64,000 nucleotides of DNA, from the NCBI RefSeq assembly GCF_000143415.4, contig NW_003314298.1:251561-315560 (forward strand), read 5' to 3'. The position numbers and the translations under genes are program-made. Each line of letters starts with the position of its first letter. Position 1 is the stretch's first letter. The stretch is from Selaginella moellendorffii (lineage: Eukaryota > Streptophyta > Lycopodiopsida > Selaginellales > Selaginellaceae). Below the pieces are notes generated by a model. That model was not told where the DNA came from. It saw only the letters and a list, made by a program, of their open reading frames with translations, and made no database searches. Positions 1 through 10,900 of this stretch are shown here, in pieces.

Positions 1-199
1 ATGAAGTCCACAACTGGGAGCAAGGGCCTTTGTATCTTTCAGCACCAACAGTTGAACTGGCACCGTATATCCATGTTGATGTCGTCTTCCATGAAAGATG
101 TCAACAATCTACTATAAGAGCCAATGAAGATACCCACAATGCCTCGTTGTGTTATTGGGGACACATGACGGACCTATAAAAGAGCTAAGTGAATGAAAA

Positions 200-1466
200 A
201 AGTAATAAATAGTATGCTACTGTCATATAGCGTGTTGTCAATGAGAGTTCCTCCAACTCTTCTTCACAAGCATCTCGTCGAGCTGGAATGAAATTACTAC
301 CAACAGTCATTGCTGCAAAAAACATGTATTACCACCTTTAGTTTATAAAATTCACTTTTGCTTACCTCAAGGTCGACGTGATATTCTATGAACCACTTGA
401 TCATCGTTATTTACTGGTAGAACCTGATCCAAATCTTGGTTGTTTGATGGTTGAATTGGAGCTTGATCCTGGCTGTCTGGTGGTGGAACACGAACTTCAT
501 CTGGAGCTTCCTCATCTTTGTCTCCATCGTCACTTGCATTGCTATCGTTATTAGCATTGACAACTTCCTTGCGATCTAGTGTAGAGGTCTCCTTCCCTAG
601 GAGCTCCAACTCCCAAGGGCATTCTATCTTCCGTGCCTTCGGAACTCTCGCAAACATTGTTGGGTACATTCCTCCATCCCTTACACCTTTTGCAACAAGT
701 TGAGTGCAAACTGGTGCCTCAAATGGCATGCCTCTATATCGAAGATACCTGTAAACAATATATATTAAAAAACAGTCTAAGAAATCATATTATACTTGTA
801 AGCTACACGTCACATGAAATAAGGTTGACCATGTTGGCAATTATAAGTTGTCGTGCTTGTAGACTTCTTTGGCAGCCACCCCTCTTCGATCCCTTTCAAT
901 GACATGTTGATGTAGGTGTCGAAAGACATGAATGTGTTATCTGGATCGTCACCAATGTGTGGTGCCAAGAACTTCTCACCTTCACTTATAGTTTGCGTGA
1001 TGTAGACAACCCTTTTTATCATGTTCTCAAATAGTTCTGACAGTCCTTTCTCTCTATTCATCAAACAGACATTGAGGAACTTCAGGGTCTCTATCTGTTG
1101 CTTATATAGAAGCTTTGATTTTGCAATATTGTAAATCATGTCATCTGGAGTTTTGTTCACTACAAAAGTAACATATGCATAATTGAGAAAAATGAAGTGT
1201 GATAAGAAACTTACATTCATGAGAAGAAATTTCAGCTATAGTTTCTAGCCACTCCTTCGGCTTGCGATTGTTTGCAATGCATACTAGTTTTTTCAACTTT
1301 GAAGACTTTGCATGCTGAATTTTGTGCTCAATTTGTACGAACTCAGTAGAGAGCTCTTCCTAACTCTTCTCTGGATATGCAAGTTTGTAAGCATCTTGCT
1401 TGAGCTTCACCAAAGGCTTAAAACCAAAACAATTAAAAGAAACATTTATAAAATAAAAGGGAAAGA
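200..1466 (-). pseudogene. Unrecognised repeated gene family, copy 1, 3' portion
   Basis: Two minus-strand open stretches (1220-810 and 729-367) match, in the same order, the second copy at 22149-21802 and 21623-21360. Shared features are VRDGGMYPT, CPWELE, an IKRVVYIT/IKRTVYIS segment followed by IGDD, and a strongly acidic Asn/Asp/Glu tail. I do not recognise the domain. The 5' portion of this copy lies at 13.8-14.8 kb, because the 12.3-kb transposon sits inside the gene. By comparison with copy 2 the insertion is in an intron, just inside a GTATG 5' splice site. The conserved blocks are separated by likely introns. Being multicopy, carrying stops and being near other transposases suggests it may itself belong to a mobile element; that is inference. 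Confidence 0.45.
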
Positions 1467-1470
1467 CATA
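1467..1470. repeat. Target-site duplication CATA, left
   Basis: CATA precedes the left terminal inverted repeat and is repeated directly after the right one at 13798-13801. The uninterrupted paralogous site at 22335-22338 has a single CATA in matching context (AACATACCTTAC against CATACCTTAC to the right of the element). Confidence 0.85.
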
Positions 1471-1494
1471 AAGCTCTATTTCGTTAAAGTGGGA
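1471..1494 (+). repeat. Left terminal inverted repeat (24 bp)
   Basis: Begins AAGCTCTATTTCGTTAAAGT and is the exact reverse complement of 13774-13797. Similarity decays directly inside it. Subterminally, AAAATGGGAC at 1505-1514 partly repeats the inner AAAGTGGGA block. Confidence 0.9.
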
Positions 1495-2262
1495 TTTATT
1501 CAGTAAAATGGGACTAGGTACAAATTTTCAAGTATTTGAAAATGACGTGAAATTATATGTTTTTTGTCCAGGGGCTAGACATATCTGGGGCATGGTGACT
1601 AGCGTGGTGACTTTGTGTTCAGACTGAGTCCATCTGGTTGTATAATAAATCTCATTGTCAAGGTGAACAAGCCGAATCTGAAGCTAAAGAAGAGCGATGG
1701 CATGCGCACACACACTATTTGTTTGTTCATTGAGCGTGTGGTGAGCTTTCCAAGATGAACGTCATTCCTATCAGCCAGACATATAACTTAATGGTGAGAA
1801 CATTTAGATATTATTCAATGTTATCTTTTTCTAACGAATCTAATTGTGAAGGTGTAGCAAGAGGCATTGCTAGTCTGGAGAAGTCATTTAACTCATTTGA
1901 CCCTTAGTGTATTTTCATGAAACTAAATAACATTCATATTATTAAGGAATTTCTCTAGTACCTTTTTTTTACGACATAGAGGCTTGCATTTCTTTCAAAG
2001 GTGATTTAGTAAAAGGCCTGAGGGCACATGCCATTCTATTTCTCAGACCGGTATTAAGATATACTAGTGCAAAGGGAAAAAGGTATTTGGTGATCAAGTA
2101 AATGGCATGAGGGCACACGCCATTATAAGCCTAAGCGCTAGTGGACACCTCCTTTATGGTGTCACGCCTCACGCCATCATGCCATGCCATCATGCCTCCT
2201 CTGATTCAGATTCGGATTGTTCACCTTGAAATAAAATACATTAGAAACTTAGTAAAGGAATA
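1495..2262. other. Left subterminal region of the transposon, no gene seen
   Basis: No convincing coding sequence. From about 2018 it contains palindrome copies: a half site near 2020-2036, a full copy at 2101-2124 and clustered half sites at 2160-2192 (CACGCCTCACGCCATCATGCC). Confidence 0.5.
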
Positions 2263-5200
2263 TTAATGAATCTCACCTTGAACCCGGGTTATGAATGCTC
2301 TTGCTGCATCTCTTGCATGGTCTGGCAAGGTGATGGTGGCACTCTGCTTCCGCATCCAACCATGCATAACATTATCCACCGATATGCTCATGCTGGGATC
2401 CTTTGGATTCAGCACCCATCTCTTTTCTAGGCAATCCTTCGTATATCCGAAACTTGGCTTGAACCACTCCACAGTTACATTGAAGGAGTTAGTTTCCGCG
2501 TCCTCCTTTGCATCAGTGATGCAGCGCCCCACCCATATCATTTGTTTTTTATTACTGGGTCTGACAAGCACGACCATTCCTTTGCAGACCTGTACTGGAT
2601 TGAATGCTGAATCCGGCTTCTTGTTCCTCGGCCCACAATAGTGATCCTCAACATCGTTATCTGTCACTGCATTTCCAGAGGACATTGTTCCGCTACTATC
2701 TGGTGCTCTGGGTTCTGGCCAAAAGGACTCTTCCAATTCTTCATATACAACCGGCCCATTTTGGATAGCAGATATAATCTTCTCCCAGTATTCGAGCAAA
2801 GGCTTGCACCTCTGAAAATAGGATTCTCCACCAAACACCAACCCCCTCTTCCAGAAGGCAATATGCTGTCTAATCCCGGCCACTATACTTTCCTAGTCTT
2901 TGAGTCCATCCGGGTGCATCGGCCGTGGGGAACCCTGAGGAATCATAGGTTCCCCAGTTATGGGATCTCTCTTGAAGAGTTCAATGCCGTCCACTGGCAG
3001 CCACAGTGTGTCCCATTCTCTCATCTTGTACCTCATCACTGGAGCACCGTCACACATGCTGAAATGAAACTGAAGAGGCTTGGAGTGGCCAATCAGCGTT
3101 TCGGATCCTTCTCTGATGTAGCCTCTTACAAACCCCTTCAAGTCTGGAACCTCTGTCACAAGTGCAGCTTCAACAGTGCCTTTGATGCAATTTTGGAATT
3201 CATCGTAGAGTTGTGGGAGGGTGAGGACATTGGATCGCCGGAGGGACTCTGCCAGGTGACTGAACATGGCATCAACGTCTTCATGAGTGTGCCCAACCAT
3301 GAGAAAGCCAAGTGTAACCGTTTCAAATATGCCTTTGGCAACAGGCATCGCCAAGTACGCGAAGACGTACATGTTTTTGTTCTCACTGCCAGCATTGTCT
3401 GTTTGGAGCAGAAGATGGGGTGGAAGGCCACATTGGCCGCAAGAACTTCCTTGAGATTTTGCTTCGTTTGGATGAGGCTGTGCATTCACCGGGCGACCAG
3501 CCTCGTCGGAATGGCATGAGGCCTCACGTGATAACCCTACAATCTGATGGCCAACATATTCACTGGGATGGCATGGGGCCCCACGCGATACTGCAAGCCT
3601 TTGCTCCTCCTCCAGCTGAACCCTGTATGGGGTTCGATCGACAAGGGCCTTATGCAAGGGTTGGCCGTTCAGCTCAGTCTACGCACTTTGCAGAGACCTT
3701 AAGTGTTTTGCTAGGGACGCAATCATCATGTTTGCACCCCCGCCACCCCATAGAGGTACAAAGAAGTTCCCATAGTTCTGGGCACCATGCCCATGAGCGA
3801 TTATGCCAAACAGAGACACAGGCAGCTGCATGAATGAAGAGATTGCCTTGGGGGCAGGATTGAGTCGAAGTAAGCATGTCTTTTTCTGGTCCATTTTGTC
3901 GTGGATGATGCAGAGGTAAGAGTCAGGTCTCTCCATGGAGAGAATCCTGTTATGATAATATGCAGTCCTGCAGCTTCTCTGCTCGATGTTGTGGTCGAGC
4001 CGCCTTCTAACCAACGTCTCTCGCTCTTGAGCGCTGCAAGAATTCTTCGACAAAGCCATTTTGATAGTAGTGCACTCGTCACACTTTGAAAAGCTGGAGT
4101 ACTTTCCTATACTCATATCCCTGAACCTGTTACTCCACAATCTACTAAATCTAGATTGGCTCAGCTTCCTGTAGCCATTACTCTGGAGTTCTCGATTCAC
4201 ATCTTCCAATATGGCCCCCTTGGTATACATGGAAGGGAGAACTCGTTGGGTGTCTCGTGTTCCATCTTCCAAGAGGCGGGTTTTATGTGGTTGCTGCTCG
4301 CTACATGTCTCGACAAACCTCTTGAAGATTGCCTCTCCATATACAACATGACCCCTGGTTTTGTGCGTACCATCGTTCCCATGGACTACCTGTTGAACCC
4401 TTTGTTCCTCGAACTCAGTTTTGATTCTGTAGAATGTGCTTCGAGGGACTCCATAAATGATTCTCCATGCCTTCATGCAGACCAAACCCCTCTGGAAGAC
4501 CATGCCCCCCACCTGATGTTCTGAAGCATCAACAGATGACCGTAATGCCTCATACACAAAATTGCGAGCTGCCTTCCAGGACAATGTCTTGTATCTTGCT
4601 CTCTCCTCTTCAATAGCATCCCAATCAGCATGTTGACAGCACCTCCTCTTGCAACAAGCAACTGTCGAGACCATTCGAACCTCCATCGCCATTTTCTGCC
4701 TTTTCGGTTCGTTGCTCAGATCCCTTTGGCTGCGCTTTAGGAAGGTGTACTTTCTTTTCCCATGAAGAGATATTCTGTCATCAGTTGTAGTGGTGTTTGA
4801 TTGTGAATCCTTCACATTCTCAAACACTAAGTGCCTCAATTTCCACCGCACAATGCTTCCAATAGTCAGAATGTTTTCTTCTGTGTCAACAACCTCTAAA
4901 ATCGCAACTCCAATATCATCCCAGCCCAATTCTTGATTAGCAACTGCATCTCTTGGATCGACAACTGTGGCTAAGCCCTCAGCTACCACCTCCCCCTCGG
5001 GGTTGTTTAGAAACACCTTTGCCTGAATTCATGTAGCACGGTTCTTAAGATCCACGAAGGGAACATGCGTCGCACTTGCGCTGTCCCTAACATCTGCTTT
5101 CTTCTGCAGATTTTTCAAGGCAACAACAACATTTACCCCGACGACCATCTCTCCTCATTCAATAGTGACCACATTTGCATCGAAGACAGTCTCTATTGAT

Positions 5201-5331
5201 ACAGCAGCATTGCCTTCCCCAAGCCTTTGACAGTGTATAACAAAGTTCCGATCCATAGACACAAGGGTCCCTTTTGCAACTCTCTTCCCACCATTCAAAA
5301 TGTAAACCTTTTCCCCAACCCTGAAGGCCAT
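2263..5331 (-). pseudogene. DUF7869-type transposase (D-D-E/D, RNase H-like), decayed
   Basis: One minus-strand frame runs from an ATG at 5331 to 2263, about 1,020 codons, interrupted by four in-frame stops: TGA at 5157-5155, TGA at 5031-5029, TAG at 3681-3679 and TAG at 2895-2893. The N-terminus (RVGEKVYILNGGKRVAKGTL) resembles the Tnp1/En/Spm-like transposase_23 module. A Cys-rich patch (CCKRRCCQH) follows. The catalytic part contains HDKMDQ, AHGHGAQNYGNFF, QTDNAGSENKN and FLMVGHTHEDVDAMF, the expected acidic residues of an RNase H-like DDE/D enzyme. The C-terminus holds a KRWVLNPKD block. Just upstream of QTDN (near 3418, a run of C on the minus strand) a neighbouring frame reads more naturally, so a frameshift is probable. 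Two palindromes (3510, 3567) lie inside it and three more lie upstream of its start. Transposition is the inferred role. Confidence 0.75.
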
Positions 5332-6216
5332 TCTGAAAGTGCAGAAAAAAAGTTAAGACCATACAAAAAATGATTGGAGAATGGCCTAAATCATAACATA
5401 CCAAATAGCATGAGGCCACATGCCATTATTCAAACATGCTATTGACACCCACGTGAAATTTCGCATTCACAAAATTGGCATGAGGCCTCATGCCATCTTG
5501 ATATACACACAGCTGCAGGCAAGTAAAAACATACATGACAATACGCTAGCCATGAAATTGCAAGGGCCCAAGATGGCATGTGGCCTCATGCCATTTCTAA
5601 ATGTGGTCCTAAGCCATTCCATGGTGAACATACCAGGAAGCACAAGTGCCGAATATCAAGAGGAAGCGGTAGCCACACCAAAGACAGTGCCACTCGCAAC
5701 ACTACAACTACTCGTAGCGCCGCTCGCAACACCGCAACTGCTCGTAGCGCCGCTCGCACAAACTGCCACTCGCATAAACTGCCGCTCGCAATGCCGCAAC
5801 CGCTTGTAGACGCATAAACCACAGCTCACAACGCCGCTTACACAAGCAGCGCTCACTGCGCTTAGCGGAACCAAGAACACGGTGCACAAAAATGATAGAC
5901 CTGGGAATGAGTTCGAGAATTCAAAAATAACACACGCTTGAACGTCACATCAAATCCTATGACAAACCAGATCTTATGATTCCTTTGACAAATTTCAAAC
6001 TGAGTAGCTTCTAGACTTTGCTGTCGGAGGTTGAACTTTGTCACATCATGTCCTTGCCTCGATCCAGCTGTGCCATGTCAGTGATTCGAACTTTGCCATG
6101 CCGTGTCAGCGATCCGCGCCAAGATTATTCGCCGTGTAAAGGAATAATTATGCTGTGTGTGTATGTCCATTTATGGCAATATAAGGCCACACGCCATTCA
6201 AAGAATAATGCTAGTC

Positions 6217-7085
6217 GAGCATTTTTTGGTGCATTTTTGGGTTCAAAATTGCATGAGCCCACACGCTATAAAGTTTACCTGTACCAAAAATAGAAACAGC
6301 TTTATTTACTTGGGAATTTAAGTGGTTGAGGCATTTTTAAACTTACAAACACATGCCCTACTTACATTCCTTTGGTTGCTTAAAATTCAAAAATATTATA
6401 AACCTTTCTTTTTGCATTTTCAATGTTTTCAATTATGGTTTTTGATTTTCGCAGGACCAGCCTAGTAATCTATTTGCATCCCGTCATGTTTATAGCTAGC
6501 TTTCGTTTGTCCCCTTCGTTAGCCTGAGATACATCTGCTCGGCATCTGCCTCTTATAGCATTTGCCCAGAAAGGGCATCTTTCTTCACGCAGCATTTGCC
6601 ACATGTTTAGGGTTTAGGGTTTAGGGTTTAGCAATTCAGTAGCTTGATAAACATGCAAATACAGAACTTGATGCAAAATCCTTTGATATGTCACAATGCC
6701 CCTAGGACCATAAACACATTTCAATAGAGAGGGTCCTTTCATTTCATAACTCCTTATTTAGATCTTGGTGAAACCAGAGTTAGTGAAGTTGGTTTTTTGT
6801 GATCCCGCATCTGATTGTGATGTCCCTTTGCAGTGTCGATGGAAAGGTCAATGCACACCAAACTGTAGAATCTTGGTGTAAAATCTAGTTGCGATCTAAC
6901 GGTTAGATCTCCAGAAAACTCAAAACAATCTCGCGCGTGTCAAAATATTCTAGGAATATACTCCTATGTGCCCCTGAAAATGGCATGCGGCCCCACGCCA
7001 TTCAAGAGATAACGCCAGATGACGCCAAGCATTTTTTGGTGCATTTTTTGGGATCAAAATTGCATGAGCCCACACGCTTGAACGT
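6217..7085 (+). repeat. Direct duplication within the transposon, about 55 bp, 812 bp apart
   Basis: 6217-6273 and 7029-7085 share GCATTTTTTGGTGCATTTTT followed by a TTGCATGAGCCCACACGC block, which itself resembles one arm of the palindrome family. The sequence after the second copy (ACGCTTGAACGTCACATC) also occurs at 5934. Confidence 0.7.
6606..6631 (+). repeat. Interstitial telomere-like repeat (TTTAGGG)3.7
   Basis: Three complete TTTAGGG units plus TTTAG. This is the Arabidopsis-type plant telomere heptamer and supports a plant origin. It is far too short to be a telomere end. Confidence 0.85.
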
Positions 7086-7986
7086 CACATCAAATCCTCT
7101 GACAATTTATTTAGCTGAACATCTGGCATTTTTGGAAATACAAGATGCTTTGGAATATCCAATCATGCATGGTATAAATATAACGAGGGTATTAAATGAT
7201 ATCCCAATCATGATCTTTCTTTTGGATTTCGTGTGCATGCAGTCCGAGGAATGATGACGTTGCGGATTTCTTTTGGATTTCACGTGCATGCATGCGCGCG
7301 GCGATCCAGAAATTAATGGTGGCGCCCAAGTCCGAGGAATGATGACGTGGCGGGATTACCAACCGTCGTGACATTTCGTGCGTGTAAGGTTAGGTTTTGC
7401 ATTTTGCTTCGTACTCGCGCTCGCGATCACGCTCATATTCGCGCTCATCTACCTTCTCTACAGGTTTCTCGTGTGCATCGGCGTCCACTCGCGCTTGCAT
7501 CACACTCGTGCTCGCATCGCGCTCATGTGCATCGGCGTCCACTTCAAGACACACCCAGTTTGTAACTTTGCCGCCAACTCCGCCGCCCACTCCGCCACCC
7601 ACACGCAGCCCACTTGGCGTCCCGGGAGATTTCAGCGCCACTCTCCAACTGTAAGTGGCAGAGTAGCCTTGCTGCTACGATCCGCTGCACACACAGTGCA
7701 TATTCGCCAGCGAGTCCGATTGTCACGCCTCCATTCGGCTTCAAATGGTAAGTCTTTTAGGCCAAGTAGAAAATGGCATGAGGCCACATGCCATTCAGTA
7801 GCAACATTGGCATGCACCGATTGGGCTCTCGAGTGCAGTCCGGTTACAGATGGCGTGTAGCCTCACGCCATCTTAGGATGCAGCCTCAAGATATCTGATG
7901 CAGTGGTGAATGGTGTGTGGCCTCACGTTATTTCCAGCTGTTAGCTTTTCATCTGTCAGCTCTAATTGTTGTGCATTTCTGAACAG

Positions 7987-10900
7987 GTAAGGAATTGCGT
8001 TCTTCTTCCAGCCACTGTCAATGTGGATGCAGAGAAGGGGGAGGAGCTCACCAGTTGGACTTTCGGGATGGAAGGCGAGGATCTGAGGCTGTACAACACA
8101 GATGGTAGGAGAAAAGAATGCATGGGGATCCTCATCCAAGTGACAGACACTCCATGCAGTTCCATGCAAGAATATGGACTGGCACTTGTGGTAGAGACAG
8201 CGTCTGCCTTCAAGATCCACCTTGCACATCCTAACGGCTTCCCGGAGGGGGGCAGTGGCTATAAGGAATTCCTAGAGGGAGCTAGGGAGAGGTTGTCCAG
8301 GAGGCCCACAATTTCAAAGACGCTGCGGGTCTATGAAGATCACATGGAATCCACGGACCTCACCTACGGCGATGTTCAAAAACTATATTCCAACATTGAG
8401 CCGTTGAGAGTGCCTCCAGTTCGCGAAGCGAAGGGGAAGGGGGTCGATCTGGAAACTACCCCGAAGCAGAAAAGGGTGGTCAAGCTCAAGCCGACGTCCG
8501 ACTCTCCTCCAAAAAAGAAGCTACTCGGTGATGCCATTGCCTCGGGTTCGAACACTACACCCACCAAAAAGAAGAGCCGCAAAGAGCAGAAAGAGCAAGA
8601 AGAGGCAGCAAAAATCGTCGCAGATAATAGTACTTGTTACTATTCCAACAAAGTATATACAATCGACGTGAGCCATATCGACATCCAAAGCAAATACAAC
8701 CACAAGCTAGTATCTGATGAGTGGGTGGAGAAACTGAAGCAGAAGATGCTGGCAAGTCCAGTAACACCCGACATCGCAGACGTGATCCCCTACTACCGAA
8801 CAATGAAGGGCGAGATGAGGTTTCTAGACTTGATCAATAGGAAGGTGTTGGACGATCAGAACATCCGGTTCTATGCCGTCTCCGGGCAGCATTCTAGCTT
8901 GGCGATGCAAGAGATAGTTGTGGATATTATGGTGGGCGAGGAGGTGAAGAAAGTCTTTAAAACAAGAGTTGTCCGCCTGATAAAAGGCAACTCGCCCCTC
9001 CGATCTATCATATACATCTCCCACACGCAGAATGTCAAGCAAGAAACGTGCTACAAATCGGGTCTGCACGAGACATTGGCACGAACACGGAAGCTCTGGG
9101 TTCAACTGAAGAAGCCACAAAAACCAGGACAAGGACGTGCACTAGCAACTAGCGCCTGGCAGGTAAGCCTCGTTGCATGTGGCATAGCATGTGGCCTCAT
9201 GCCATTTCCATTGCAGGAATTCTCGAGTCTTCTCTCGAAAACACTGGGGGTCAATGACACACTCAGCATCCATAACATTCTACTCGCGACAAAAGTTGTT
9301 TTTGACAAATGGGTAGATGTGCTGAGGAGGTACCATAACGGGGAGTTACTAAACTCAATGGGTGTGGAGGACGGCCGGAAGCCCAATGATTTGAAGCTCA
9401 ACGCCTTGCGTTTCTCGCGGTCTCTAGATGACGATGACCTTTTGATAGTGGCTAATGCTCTTCTACGTGGTGAGGTAGTCTTCAACAAGACCAAAATGAC
9501 TCCCGGCCATATTGTGACATACGAGGACTTGTGCACGACTCTGAGAGCTCGTGCGCTATTGAAGGATTGGATCTTCGAGCAAGTGGCCGTGGAGACAGTG
9601 AGCATCGACACCACGCAAGAGATGATGGAAGCGCTAGATTTGTCAAATGAAGACATCGACGAGTACGTGAAGGGGGCCCCCAAGTTCATCGATCTGCTGC
9701 GGGATGCCACGAAAAGTAAAGCTGAGAAGTTGGATCAGTATCCAAATTTCATTAAGAGTGATGTCGACCGCCGGCTTCAGAAACAGCTCGACCCCGCAGC
9801 AGAAGCCTATCGAGAACCTTACCGGGTATACTTGAATTCGGATGAGGATCAAAGGTGGAGGAGCATCGTTTCCCGCGGAGATGAGCAGGTCAAGAACATC
9901 TTTTGTGTGATGGACTTCACAAACGAGGAGATCACTCATGCAGACGAAGTTAGCTCCATCATTAACTTAATGGTGGGACTTGCGGAGGTGGAATCTTCAG
10001 TCCACTATATGATCTACGACTCCGAATCCTATCACAAGTTCTGGAAGGCCTTGAACGAGGTGAAGGCTTGGTTGAAAGGCAAGGAGATGCGGGAGATCCA
10101 TGGGATAATGGCTAAGAAGAAGATACCGACGAATGTCCGCATCTTCACACTCGCCCTTGTTATTGGTCCTGCAACAGAGTGGGACTGGAGTGACTTCCCA
10201 GCTTCGTTCGACCAGGCCGATCGAATTGATCTGAGGGAGGTCAATTTACTCGTGCCTGAGGAACTGAAGACGGCTATGGAGCTTTCGAATCCAAAGAAAG
10301 CTCCAGGTGCAGCATGGGAAATGCTCAACTGGGTTTTCAACGCAATAGCGGGTGGGTCACCTACTTCCGACTCCAAGGGCAAATGCGTTGTCGAGTACAA
10401 CTGCGGCGGACTATTCTTTCGAGCCGCACTACTCAAGGGTGTCCTGTGTGTTGCGATGACAAACTCCATTGAGGAGGTGACTTCAATGGAGCATATAATT
10501 ACAGTTGCCAAAGAAAAACAGTATCTTCTCTGCAAACCTGGTGAGTACGCACTTTAAGTTTAAATGTTATCTCACAAGCTCTGTATGCAGGAGCGTGGCC
10601 ACCCCCAGATGATGAAACGACGTTAACAGCTACTATTGAAGATACCCATATTAGGCCGAGCTCACAACCTGCACAAGGTAAGGTCACGTGAGGCCTCACG
10701 CCATTTTGATTATAGATCGTTGTGAATATTCAGACACGAGGACTAAAAAGCGCATTGGTGGCACGTCGAAGAAGGACAAACAGACAAGCAATAGGAAAAA
10801 AGGAGGTACAAATTATATTTGCAATGGCGTGTGGTCTCATGCCATTCCTTGCAGGAGACACTTCTTCAAAGGCAAAACAGGCAAGCACCAGCCAAGCTCA

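Larger units (their letters stand above)
5332..7986. other. Central region between divergent genes of the transposon
   Basis: The transposase (minus) and the cargo gene (plus) diverge from here, so promoters and 5' exons of both should lie in it. It holds palindromes at 5406, 5474, 5572, 6979, 7772, 7849 and 7909; a Ser/Arg/Ala-type tandem repeat at 5690-5860 (CTCGTAGCGCCGCTCGCA); a telomere-like stretch at 6606-6631; and a duplicated segment (6217-6273 with 7029-7085). A piece around 5931 recurs at 7072 (CACACGCTTGAACGTCACAT). An open frame at 7378-7747 ends at a good 5' splice site (AAATG|GTAAGT) and may be a 5' exon of the cargo gene, but I could not fix the splice partner. Confidence 0.5.

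Noticed and set aside
2641-3519. Long plus-strand open frame (292 codons) within the transposon
   Set aside because: It is antisense to the transposase, whose minus-strand frame contains recognisable catalytic motifs; the plus frame has none.
6606-6631. A chromosome end
   Set aside because: Fewer than four heptamers, inside a transposon, with unique sequence on both sides.
10490-10557. Possible relation of ITVAKEKQYLLCKPGEY in the cargo gene to ITLAKEYIVKTKGGEY before the SWIM finger of the MULE remnant
   Set aside because: GEY in the cargo gene is intron read-through past the donor at 10541; the remaining similarity is too short.
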